Shown here: positions 1-8,598 of the stretch, in pieces
Layout of the letters: every line of letters starts with the position of its first letter
Position numbering within the stretch: the first letter of the stretch is position 1
NCBI GenBank assembly: GCA_944346885.1
Contig: CALVMR010000010.1
Location: forward strand, 1-46,674
Direction of reading: 5' to 3'
Length of the DNA: 46,674 nucleotides
DNA from: an uncultured Clostridia bacterium
GTDB lineage: Bacteria; Bacillota; Clostridia; Christensenellales; Borkfalkiaceae
The notes under the pieces: model-generated
Database searches by the model: none
What the model saw: only the letters and a program-made list of their open reading frames with translations
Told to the model about the DNA's origin: nothing
Translations under genes and position numbers: made by a program

Positions 1-4
1 CATC

Positions 5-34
5 GGGCATTGCAAAAGCGCAATGCCCTTTTTT
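5..34 (+). terminator. Intrinsic terminator of a gene upstream of the window
   Basis: A GGGCATTGC / GCAATGCCC stem with a 6-nt loop is followed directly by a run of six T. It separates whatever lies to the left from the glycogen operon. Confidence 0.8.
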
Positions 35-99
35 CATGCCGTTTTTTGCCGAAACATGCCGTTCCGCGTTAAAAATTTTTAATTTTTTTTGTGTAACTA

Positions 100-128
100 T
101 TGAAAAGCATAGAAAATTGTTGTATAAT
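100..128 (+). promoter_or_regulatory. Sigma-A type promoter of the glycogen operon
   Basis: TTGAAA (100-105), a 17-nt spacer and TATAAT (123-128), 44 nt before the glgB start. An AT-rich stretch lies just upstream of the -35. This is the only clear promoter seen before the six co-directional genes. Confidence 0.8.
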
Positions 129-172
129 AAATAAGGAAGTAACAGGGGCGTCTTTGCCGACGGAGGTGCAAC

Positions 173-2053
173 ATGGATACCGTAGATTTCCCGCTGTATT
201 TGTTCCATCACGGAAAAAATTACATGGCGTACGAAACGTTCGGCGCGCACCCGTGTAAGGAAAACGGGGCAAAAGGCTACCGTTTCAGGGTCTGGGCTCC
301 GCATGCCGAAAGTGTTTCGATCGTCGGGGACTTCAACGATTGGGACCCGGACGCCTCTCCCATGCAGCGCGTGCTCGACGGCGAAACGTTTGAATCGTTT
401 ATTGCGGGGATGAAGGAGTACAGTACCTACAAATACTGCATCCGCACCCGCGACGGGCGCAGCCTGTACAAAGCGGACCCGTATGCGTTCCATGCGGAAA
501 CGCCCTCCAAAACCGCTTCCAAAACGTACGATCTTTCCGGATTCAAATGGGGAGACAAAGAGTATTTAAAAGCGCGCAAAAAGAGGAATCCTTATGCCTC
601 CCCGATGAATATCTATGAAATGAACGCGCTCTCCTGGCGCCAATACGGCGACGGGAACTATTTTGATTTCAACAAACTGATCGAAGATCTCATCCCGTAT
701 CTGCGGAGCATGCACTACACGCATGTGGAGTTTATGCCGCTCAGCGAATACCCGTATGACGGGTCTTGGGGGTATCAGGTAACGGGATATTATGCGATCA
801 CCTCCCGCCTCGGTACGCCGCACGATTTTATGCGCCTCGTAAACGAATTGCATAAAAACGGCATCGGCGTTATTTTAGACTGGGTGCCCGCGCATTTCCC
901 CAAAGACGCGCACGGGCTGTACGAGTTTGACGGAGAACCGCTGTACGAGAGCGGGCAGTGGGATCGGAAGGAGCACAAAAGCTGGGGGACGCACCGCTTC
1001 GATTACGGCAGGGCGGAAGTGCTCTCTTTCCTTATTTCCAATGCCGTATTTTTCTTCGATAAATTTCACATCGACGGGCTGCGGGTGGATGCGGTCGCCT
1101 CCATGCTCTATCTCGATTACGACAAACGCCCCGGCGAATGGCTGCCGAACAAGTACGGCGAAAACAAAAATCTCGAAGCGATCGAGTTTTTGCAGCGGCT
1201 GAACAGCACGGTCTTTTCGCAATTTCCGGATGCGCTGATGATCGCGGAAGAATCCACCGCGTGGCCGCTCGTCACAAAGCCGGTCGATATCGGCGGGCTC
1301 GGCTTCAATTTTAAATGGAACATGGGCTGGATGAACGACGTGCTCGATTACATGCAGACCGACCCGTACTTCCGCAAAGGCAATCACAACCGGTTGACGT
1401 TTTCGATGATGTATGCGTTTACCGAAAATTATGTATTGCCCATCTCGCACGACGAGGTGGTGTACGGCAAGCATTCGCTCGTCGATAAAATGCCCGGAAA
1501 TTACGAGGAAAAATTCGCAAACGTGCGCGCCTTTATGGGGTACATGCTTTCGCACCCCGGAAAAAAGCTCTTGTTTATGGGCTGCGAATTCGGGCAGTTC
1601 AAAGAATGGAATTACAAAGAGGGGCTGGAATTTTTCTTGGCGGAACAGTATCCGATGCATGCGAAGTTGCAGCAGATGAACGCCGACCTCAACGAATTTT
1701 ACCGCACCACGCCCGCCTTTTACGAGATAGAAGATTCGTGGGACGGGTTTGAATGGGTCGCCCCGAACGATGCGGACAGGAACGTGGTTGCCTACCTGCG
1801 GAGAGACGGGCAGGGGAACACTTATTTGGTCGCCGTCAATTTTTCCGGCGTTGCCACGGCAGATTACCGTTTGGGCGTGCCGAAGGGGAAATATAAACTC
1901 GTATTCAACACCGACGACGGAAAATACGGCGGTTCGGGCACGATGCGCAAGCGCATATTCAGCACCGAACGCAAACCCAGTCACGGCAAGGAATATTCGA
2001 TCCGTATCGAGATCCCTGCGCTGAGCTGTCTGTATCTTGAAAAGATCCTCTGA
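173..2053 (+). CDS. glgB: 1,4-alpha-glucan branching enzyme GlgB
   Basis: Cytoplasmic enzyme that cuts alpha-1,4-glucan chains and re-attaches them through alpha-1,6 bonds, giving glycogen its branches. The protein has 626 residues: an N-terminal CBM48/immunoglobulin-like domain (about 30-115, with VWAPHA and VGDFNDW), a GH13 barrel, and a C-terminal beta domain. Catalytic residues by family pattern are Asp306 in DGLRVDA, Glu359 in IAEES and Asp427 in SHDEV. The length suits the short GlgB form without an extra N-terminal module. The ATG follows GGAGG by 6 nt. It is the first gene of the operon; glgC follows after 62 nt. The family call is secure. Confidence 0.96.
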   Translation: MDTVDFPLYLFHHGKNYMAYETFGAHPCKENGAKGYRFRVWAPHAESVSIVGDFNDWDPDASPMQRVLDGETFESFIAGMKEYSTYKYCIRTRDGRSLYKADPYAFHAETPSKTASKTYDLSGFKWGDKEYLKARKKRNPYASPMNIYEMNALSWRQYGDGNYFDFNKLIEDLIPYLRSMHYTHVEFMPLSEYPYDGSWGYQVTGYYAITSRLGTPHDFMRLVNELHKNGIGVILDWVPAHFPKDAHGLYEFDGEPLYESGQWDRKEHKSWGTHRFDYGRAEVLSFLISNAVFFFDKFHIDGLRVDAVASMLYLDYDKRPGEWLPNKYGENKNLEAIEFLQRLNSTVFSQFPDALMIAEESTAWPLVTKPVDIGGLGFNFKWNMGWMNDVLDYMQTDPYFRKGNHNRLTFSMMYAFTENYVLPISHDEVVYGKHSLVDKMPGNYEEKFANVRAFMGYMLSHPGKKLLFMGCEFGQFKEWNYKEGLEFFLAEQYPMHAKLQQMNADLNEFYRTTPAFYEIEDSWDGFEWVAPNDADRNVVAYLRRDGQGNTYLVAVNFSGVATADYRLGVPKGKYKLVFNTDDGKYGGSGTMRKRIFSTERKPSHGKEYSIRIEIPALSCLYLEKIL

Positions 2054-2115
2054 CCGTTTCGGCGGAAAAGAGTGAACTTGCAGCAAACCAAAACTAATTT
2101 TCAGGGGGACTGAAT

Positions 2116-3321
2116 ATGCAAAGAAAGAAAGAGTGCGTTGCAATGCTCCTTGCCGGCGGGCAGGGCAGCCGCTTGTACGCGCTCACGAACAACATCGCTA
2201 AGCCTGCCGTTCCGTTCGGCGCGAAGTATCGCATCATCGATTTTCCGCTCAGCAACTGCATCAATTCCGGGATCGATACGGTCGGCGTGCTCACGCAGTA
2301 CCAGCCGCTTCGGCTCAACGAGTACATCGGCAACGGCCAGCCGTGGGATCTTGACCGCAACTTCGGCGGCGTACATATCCTTTCGCCGTATCAAAAAAAG
2401 TCGAAGTCTGCTTGGTACGAGGGGACGGCGAACGCCATCTACCAAAACCTAAATTTCATCAAAATGTATAACCCCGAATACGTGCTCATCCTTTCGGGCG
2501 ACCACATTTACAAGATGGATTACAGCAAGATGCTCAAAGCACACATAGATACGGGCGCGGATTGCACGATCGCCGCGATCGAAGTTCCGTTGAAAGAGGC
2601 GTCTCGCTTCGGCATCCTCAATACGAATGCTGACGGCTCTATCTATGAATTTGAGGAAAAGCCCAAACAGCCGAAGAGCACGCTCGCTTCTATGGGCGTA
2701 TACGTCTTTACGGCGGAAAAGTTGTACAAATACCTCGAAGCGGATGAAAACGACCCCGAATCTTCCAAAGACTTCGGCAAAAACGTGTTGCCCGCCATGC
2801 TCAACGCGGGAGAGCGCATGTTTGCTTATAAGTTTGAAGGGTATTGGAAAGACGTCGGCACGATCGCTTCGCTGTGGGAGGCGAACATGGACCTGTTGGA
2901 CGAGCAGCCCGCCTTCGACGTGGCGGATGCCTCTTGGAAGATTCATTCGCGCAACCCGCTTGCGCCCCCCGAATATCTCGGCAACAACGCCAAGGTCACC
3001 AATTCCATGATCGCATTGGGCTGCGAAGTGTACGGCATCGTGGAAAATTCCGTTTTATCCAGCAACGTTATCGTGGAAGAGGGCGCTTTGGTAAAGGATT
3101 CCGTCATTATGAGCGGTACCGTTGTCAAAAGCGGCGCGATCGTGAACTATTCCATCATCGATGAAGACGTCACCGTCGGTACGAACGCCGTCGTCGGCGA
3201 AGACAAGGCGACCGCCAAGGGCATCGCCGTGCTCGGCAGGGGGATCGCCGTCGGCAAAGGAGCTTCCGTAGCCGCGGGCAATATCGTTGATAAGGATATC
3301 AAAGAAGGGGAGGAAGCGTAA
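2116..3321 (+). CDS. glgC: Glucose-1-phosphate adenylyltransferase GlgC
   Basis: Makes ADP-glucose from ATP and glucose-1-phosphate, the committed step of bacterial glycogen synthesis. The 401-residue protein has an N-terminal nucleotidyltransferase domain with the nucleotide-binding loop [14 protein letters not shown] and the [14 protein letters not shown] motif, then [10 protein letters not shown]. Its C-terminal left-handed beta-helix is visible as repeating V-x-(N/S)-S-(V/I) units from about residue 295. The start has an AGGGGGA ribosome site. The gene stops 1 nt before glgD, so the two are translationally close. In Firmicutes GlgC often works with GlgD as a hetero-oligomer, which this arrangement fits. 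Confidence 0.96.
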   Translation: MQRKKECVAMLLAGGQGSRLYALTNNIAKPAVPFGAKYRIIDFPLSNCINSGIDTVGVLTQYQPLRLNEYIGNGQPWDLDRNFGGVHILSPYQKKSKSAWYEGTANAIYQNLNFIKMYNPEYVLILSGDHIYKMDYSKMLKAHIDTGADCTIAAIEVPLKEASRFGILNTNADGSIYEFEEKPKQPKSTLASMGVYVFTAEKLYKYLEADENDPESSKDFGKNVLPAMLNAGERMFAYKFEGYWKDVGTIASLWEANMDLLDEQPAFDVADASWKIHSRNPLAPPEYLGNNAKVTNSMIALGCEVYGIVENSVLSSNVIVEEGALVKDSVIMSGTVVKSGAIVNYSIIDEDVTVGTNAVVGEDKATAKGIAVLGRGIAVGKGASVAAGNIVDKDIKEGEEA

Positions 3322-3322
3322 C

Positions 3323-4429
3323 ATGTCTGCAGTCGGTGTAATTTTTTCCAACATTCATGACGAAAACATTCCGGAGCTTTCCGCCCAACGTACGATGGGG
3401 TCGCTTCCCTTCGGAGGCAGGTACAGGCTGATCGATTTTGCGCTTTCCAACCTTGTCAATTCCGGGATAACGACCGTAGGGATCATCACAAAAAACAACT
3501 ATCAGTCTTTGATGGATCACCTCGGCAGCGGCAAAGACTGGGATCTCGCCCGCAAAACGGGCGGCTTGATCCTGCTTCCGCCGTTCGGCGCCCGCAACGG
3601 GGAGGGGCTGTACAAAAACAGATTGGAAGCGCTCAAAGGGATCACGAGCTTTTTGAACCGCCGCAACGAGGATTATGTGATCTTGTGCGACTGTGACGGC
3701 GTGTACCGTATGGACCTTTCGGAAGTCATCGACTATCACGAAGAAAAACAGGCGGATATCACGCTCGTGTGCCATAACGAGGAGATCGGCAATTCCAACT
3801 ACTACACGACGGTCAAATCGGATCCAAGCGGCAGGATCACCGACCTGAAAATCAACGAAAAGGTGCGCGGTTCCGATAAATTTTACAGCAACATCATGGT
3901 CATCGGCAGGCAGTTTTTGCTCTCGCTCATCGAAGACGCAGTCGCGCATAACTATAAGAGCTTCCGCGAAGATATCATCATGCGCAGAACGAAAACGTTA
4001 AAGATCTTTTCGTATGACTTTAAAGGGTACCACGCGACCATCGATTCGCTGGCTTCCTATTTTGCGCACAATATGGAGCTTTTGAGCAAACCCGTGCGCG
4101 ACGAACTGTTCGGGGCGCGGGACATCTACACCAAGGTGCGCGATTCGGCGCCTTCCAAGTACGGAGACAATTCCGTAGTGAACAATTCGCTCATCTCGGA
4201 CGGATGCATTGTGGAAGGAACGGTCGAAAACTCCATTCTTTTCCGCGGCGTCAAGATCGGGAAAGGGTCGGTCGTGCGCAATTCCATTATCATGCAGGAT
4301 ACCGTGATCGGAGATAACGTCAGCCTCAACTGCGTCATAACCGATAAAAACGTTGTGATCCGTGACAGGCGCGTGCTCTCCGGATGCGAAGTACAGCCGT
4401 ACTTCCTTTCCAAAGGCACTATGATCTGA
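3323..4429 (+). CDS. glgD: GlgD, GlgC-like partner subunit of ADP-glucose pyrophosphorylase
   Basis: A 368-residue GlgC paralogue. It keeps the fold (SLPFGGRYRLIDFALSN near the N-terminus, beta-helix repeats such as GTVENSILFRGVKIGKGSVV near the C-terminus) but lacks the GGxGxRL nucleotide loop: the equivalent stretch reads IFSNIHDENIPELSAQRTMG. That is the usual GlgD pattern. In characterised Firmicutes GlgD has little activity alone and modulates GlgC. The start was placed at 3323, because it follows an AGGGGAGGA ribosome site lying in the end of glgC and gives the usual short N-terminus; in-frame starts further upstream lie inside glgC. Confidence 0.94.
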   Translation: MSAVGVIFSNIHDENIPELSAQRTMGSLPFGGRYRLIDFALSNLVNSGITTVGIITKNNYQSLMDHLGSGKDWDLARKTGGLILLPPFGARNGEGLYKNRLEALKGITSFLNRRNEDYVILCDCDGVYRMDLSEVIDYHEEKQADITLVCHNEEIGNSNYYTTVKSDPSGRITDLKINEKVRGSDKFYSNIMVIGRQFLLSLIEDAVAHNYKSFREDIIMRRTKTLKIFSYDFKGYHATIDSLASYFAHNMELLSKPVRDELFGARDIYTKVRDSAPSKYGDNSVVNNSLISDGCIVEGTVENSILFRGVKIGKGSVVRNSIIMQDTVIGDNVSLNCVITDKNVVIRDRRVLSGCEVQPYFLSKGTMI

Positions 4430-4479
4430 GCGCTGCGGAAAATTTAGCAGCGTAAATCAACTTACGGAGGTATTTGTAT

Positions 4480-6132
4480 ATGGCGGCGAAAACAAAAAAA
4501 GCCAATGTTACCGAAGAGGCGAAAGCCGAAGAAGTGAAAGCGGCAGCCGTGCAGGGCTCCGAAGCAAAACAAGCGCCCGCAGCGGAACCGGCGGCAAAAA
4601 AACCTGCCGCCCGCGCCAAAAAGGCGGCGCAGCCTAAGGCAGCGACAAAACAGCCTGCCGAAGCGGCTGTTCCCGCCGAGGTACCCGCACCGCAGATCAC
4701 CGTCGTGCCGAAGAAAAAGATCTTGTTCGTGGCATCCGAATCGACGCCCTTTATCGCAACGGGCGGGCTGGCGGAGGTCATCGGTTCGCTCTCCAAAGCG
4801 CTTGCAAAAAACGATGAATACGATGTGCGCGTGGTGATCCCGCTGTATTCGGATATTTCATGGGAGCAGCGCAGCAAGTTCCAATACGTCGGCAACCTGT
4901 TTGTGCCGCTCGGTTGGAGAAACCAGTACTGCGGTATTTTCCGCTATGAGCAGAACAACGTAACGTTCTATTTTCTGGATAACGAATATTATTTTAAGCG
5001 CCCCGGCTGTTACGGGTATTACGATGACGGCGAACGCTTTGCGTTTTTCTGCCGCAGCGTGATGGAGATCATGCCGTTTTTGAACTTTTATCCGGATATC
5101 ATGCATTGCCATGACTGGCAGGCGGCGTTGGCGGCGGTCTATTTGAAAACCATTTATTGTTTCCGCCCCGAATACCAGTTTATCCGCGCGTTGTTCACCA
5201 TCCACAACATCGAATACCAAGGGAAATATTCGCTGGATATCCTAGAAGACCTGTTCGGCATCTCCAACAACTGGAAATATCTGCTTGAATACAACAAATG
5301 CATCAATTTGATGAAAGCGGCGATCGAGTGCTGTGAACGGTTTTCCACGGTCAGCCCGCGCTATGCCGAAGAGATCAAAAACCCGTATTATGCGCACGGG
5401 CTCGATCCCATTATCCGCAGGAACGAGTTTAAACTGTTCGGGATCTTGAACGGGATCGATACCGATTCGTACGACCCGATGACGGATAAGGCGATTTTCA
5501 GTAATTACGGCATAGACGATATCGAACCGAAAAAGACCTGCAAGGCAGAGCTGCAAAAAATGTTCAACTTGCCCGTCAAGCCCGATACGCCCGTCATCGC
5601 GCTCATTTCGCGCCTTGTTTCGCACAAGGGGTTGGATCTGGTACGTACGGTCATCGAAGAGGTATTAAGGGAGGATGTGCAGGTAATAATCCTCGGCAAG
5701 GGCGATTCCGCCTATGAAAATTATTTCAGCGACCTTGCGCGCAGGTATGTCGGAAAATTTATTTCCGTCATTGCGTTCAATCCAGATCTTTCCCGTAAGA
5801 TCTATTCGGGTGCGGATTTGTTCCTCATGCCGTCGAAATCGGAGCCGTGCGGGCTGTCGCAGATGATCGCCAGCCGTTACGGCACCGTTCCGATCGTGCG
5901 GGAAACGGGCGGGCTGTATGACAGCATCAAACCCGTCGGCAACGGCGGAAACGGCTTTACATTTGCCGCTTATAACGCATATGATATGTTGTACGTCATT
6001 CGTGAGGCGATCAACTGTTACCGCAATAAGGACTTTTGGCCGGAGCTTGTCCGCCGCGTGATGTCCGTCGATTTCAGTTGGCAGCGCTCCGCGAAAGAGT
6101 ACGAAAAAGTATATGGGGAAATGTTGAAATAA
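4480..6132 (+). CDS. glgA: Glycogen synthase GlgA with a long disordered N-terminal tail
   Basis: GT5 glycosyltransferase that extends alpha-1,4-glucan from ADP-glucose. The 550-residue protein has its catalytic region from about residue 79 (KKKILFVASESTPF) to the C-terminus, with late motifs LFLMPSKSEPCGLSQ and GTVPIVRETGGL typical of GT-B enzymes. Residues 1 to about 78 are a low-complexity Ala/Lys/Glu/Pro stretch that most GlgA proteins lack (usual length about 480). The ADP-glucose motif KTGGL reads ATGGL here (Ala93). The start chosen is ATG 4480, 9 nt after GGAGG; a TTG two codons earlier is too close to that site. glgP starts 21 nt downstream. Confidence 0.93.
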   Translation: MAAKTKKANVTEEAKAEEVKAAAVQGSEAKQAPAAEPAAKKPAARAKKAAQPKAATKQPAEAAVPAEVPAPQITVVPKKKILFVASESTPFIATGGLAEVIGSLSKALAKNDEYDVRVVIPLYSDISWEQRSKFQYVGNLFVPLGWRNQYCGIFRYEQNNVTFYFLDNEYYFKRPGCYGYYDDGERFAFFCRSVMEIMPFLNFYPDIMHCHDWQAALAAVYLKTIYCFRPEYQFIRALFTIHNIEYQGKYSLDILEDLFGISNNWKYLLEYNKCINLMKAAIECCERFSTVSPRYAEEIKNPYYAHGLDPIIRRNEFKLFGILNGIDTDSYDPMTDKAIFSNYGIDDIEPKKTCKAELQKMFNLPVKPDTPVIALISRLVSHKGLDLVRTVIEEVLREDVQVIILGKGDSAYENYFSDLARRYVGKFISVIAFNPDLSRKIYSGADLFLMPSKSEPCGLSQMIASRYGTVPIVRETGGLYDSIKPVGNGGNGFTFAAYNAYDMLYVIREAINCYRNKDFWPELVRRVMSVDFSWQRSAKEYEKVYGEMLK

Positions 6133-6153
6133 ATTTAAACGGTAGGAGTAAAA

Positions 6154-8589
6154 ATGAGCAGCACCAAAAGCGTTACCGAAAAGGAAGTGCAGACGCTGAT
6201 TGCAGGGAAACTTTCGCGCTATTACGGCGTTTCGCCGAAGGAAGCGTCCGTCGATCAGATCTACAAAGCGGTCGTTATGAGCGTGAGAGATATTCTCTTG
6301 GAAAAGCGCCAGCAGTTCCATAAGGTAATGATGAGCAAAAAGGGCAAACGAGTGTATTACATGTGCATGGAATTTTTGCTCGGAAGGTCCTTGAAAAACA
6401 ATATTTATAACCTCGGTTTGCAAGAAGCATACGGCAACGCGGTAAAAGACTTCGGGCTGACGCTGGAAGATCTGTACGAATGCGAGCCGGATGCGGGGCT
6501 CGGCAACGGCGGCCTCGGCAGGCTTGCCGCTTGCTTTATGGATGCGCTGGCTTCGGGGAATTATCCCGCCATGGGGTATTCTATCTGCTACGAGTACGGG
6601 TTGTTCAAACAAAAAATCGTAGACGGTTGGCAAATCGAACTGCCGGACGTATGGCTGCCCGGCGGAGAAGTTTGGCTTACGCAGCGGAGCGACAAGTCTT
6701 GCACGGTCAAATTTGACGGCTGGGTACACGAAGATTGGTCGGAGAACGGGCTGAAAGTGACCTACGGCGGATACAAAGAAGTGGAAGCCGTTGCTTACGA
6801 TATGATGATCTCCGGGAAAGACTGCGAGGCAGTTTCCGTGCTCCGCCTTTGGCGTGCCCGCAACATTTCAAAATTTGATATGAAGCTCTTTTCGCAGGGC
6901 GATTACCAGCGCTGCATGCAGGAGGAGAACGAGGCGGAAGTTATTTCAAAAGTACTGTACCCGGCGGACGATCACCACGAGGGGAAATCGCTCCGCTTGA
7001 AACAGCAGTACTTCCTCGTTTCGGCATCGTTGCAAAACATCATCAACGATCACAAACGCCGTTACGGGCCGCTTGATCTTTTGCCCAAACAGGCTGCGAT
7101 CCACATCAATGATACCCATCCCGCGCTCGCCATTCCGGAAATGATGCGCCTTTTGATGGACGAAAACGGCTTTACGTGGGACGATGCGTGGAAGATTGTG
7201 ACGGGTACGTTTGCGTATACCAACCATACGGTCATGGCGGAGGCGCTGGAAACGTGGCAGGAGGATCTGATCGCACGCCGTTTGCCGCGTATCCATATGA
7301 TCATCAAAGAGATCAATCGGCGCTTCTGCAACGACCTGTGGGATCGCTTCCCCGGTCAGCATCGCTTTATCGACGATCTTTCCATTCTTTCCAACGGGCA
7401 GATCAAAATGGCGAATTTGTGCGTTGTCGGTTCGCACAAGGTGAACGGCGTTTCGGCGCTGCACAGCGATATCATCAAAGAGAGTATTTTCCACGGTTTT
7501 TATAAACTTTGGCCTGATAAGTTTACGAACGTCACCAACGGGATAGCGCACCGCCGCTGGCTATGCCAGTCCAACCCGGAACTTTCCGAATTGCTCTGCG
7601 ATTGCATCGGGAACGGTTTTGTTAAGGACGCATCGCAGCTTGCTAAATTTAAAAAGTTTGAAAACGATAAGAGCGTTTTAAAGCGCCTTGCCGATATCAA
7701 ACACCAAAAAAAGGTGCAGTTTGCAGAGTACGCTTTCAAAAAAGAGGGGCTGCGGATCGATCCGGATTCCTGCTTTGATGTACAGGCAAAACGGATGCAC
7801 GAGTACAAGCGGCAGCTTTTGAACGTGATGAACATCATCTCCCTGTACTCCGATTTGTTGGATGACCCGGATAAAAACGTTCTGCCGCAGACCTTTATTT
7901 TCGGGGCGAAGGCGGCGTCCGGCTATCTGATGGCAAAACAGATCATTAAACTGATCTGTTACCTTGCCGAAGATATCCGCAAACATCCGAAGATCAACGA
8001 AAAGCTGAACGTCATTTACATGGAAGATTACAACGTTACCATGGCGGAAAAGCTGATGCCTGCAAGCGAAGTGAGCGAACAGATCTCGCAGGCGGGCAAA
8101 GAGGCGAGCGGCACGGGGAACATGAAGTTCATGATCAACGGCGCCGTTACGATCGGAACGCTAGATGGGGCAAACGTGGAAATGCGTGAAGCCGTAGGGG
8201 ATGACAACATCTTTATCTTCGGTTTGAATGCAGACGAAGTGGAAGATATCTGGACGAAGGGCTACAACGCCAGCAGCTATTACAACCACAACGACCGCGT
8301 TCGTAGAATCGTCGAATCGCTCATCCGCGGTTACAACGGAGAATCTTTCTCGGATATGGCAAATTACCTGCTTACGGGAACGCCCGTTGCCGACCCGTAT
8401 ATGTGCATGGCGGATTTCGACTCCTATTATACCGCACAAAAGCAGCTGAAAAAGATCTATGCCGAGGATAAGATGCATTGGCAAAAAATGTCGCTCAACA
8501 ACATTGCGGCGTCCGGCATCTTTTCCGCAGACAGGAGCGTAAAGGAATACGCCGAAAATATTTGGGATTTAAAATCACTGAAAGTTTGA
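6154..8589 (+). CDS. glgP: Glycogen/alpha-glucan phosphorylase GlgP
   Basis: GT35 enzyme that releases glucose-1-phosphate from the non-reducing ends of glycogen with phosphate and pyridoxal phosphate. The 811 residues fit the family. The N-terminal half has YYMCMEFLLGRSLKNN and GLGNGGLGRLAACFMDA; the PLP lysine is Lys658 in GTGNMKFMINGA, preceded by AEKLMPASEVSEQIS. The start follows a GGAGT ribosome site. It lies between glgA and the GH13 gene, so the same transcript carries synthesis and breakdown enzymes. Allosteric control cannot be judged from the sequence. Confidence 0.96.
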   Translation: MSSTKSVTEKEVQTLIAGKLSRYYGVSPKEASVDQIYKAVVMSVRDILLEKRQQFHKVMMSKKGKRVYYMCMEFLLGRSLKNNIYNLGLQEAYGNAVKDFGLTLEDLYECEPDAGLGNGGLGRLAACFMDALASGNYPAMGYSICYEYGLFKQKIVDGWQIELPDVWLPGGEVWLTQRSDKSCTVKFDGWVHEDWSENGLKVTYGGYKEVEAVAYDMMISGKDCEAVSVLRLWRARNISKFDMKLFSQGDYQRCMQEENEAEVISKVLYPADDHHEGKSLRLKQQYFLVSASLQNIINDHKRRYGPLDLLPKQAAIHINDTHPALAIPEMMRLLMDENGFTWDDAWKIVTGTFAYTNHTVMAEALETWQEDLIARRLPRIHMIIKEINRRFCNDLWDRFPGQHRFIDDLSILSNGQIKMANLCVVGSHKVNGVSALHSDIIKESIFHGFYKLWPDKFTNVTNGIAHRRWLCQSNPELSELLCDCIGNGFVKDASQLAKFKKFENDKSVLKRLADIKHQKKVQFAEYAFKKEGLRIDPDSCFDVQAKRMHEYKRQLLNVMNIISLYSDLLDDPDKNVLPQTFIFGAKAASGYLMAKQIIKLICYLAEDIRKHPKINEKLNVIYMEDYNVTMAEKLMPASEVSEQISQAGKEASGTGNMKFMINGAVTIGTLDGANVEMREAVGDDNIFIFGLNADEVEDIWTKGYNASSYYNHNDRVRRIVESLIRGYNGESFSDMANYLLTGTPVADPYMCMADFDSYYTAQKQLKKIYAEDKMHWQKMSLNNIAASGIFSADRSVKEYAENIWDLKSLKV

Positions 8590-8598
8590 GCTTGATTT

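Noticed and set aside
875..2143. Long open frame antisense to glgB
   Set aside because: A shadow of glgB codon bias: Arg/His/Val-rich, no start signal, no family likeness.
4480..4715. GlgA tail as a signal peptide
   Set aside because: It has no hydrophobic core; the stretch is charged and Ala/Pro-rich, so export is not supported.
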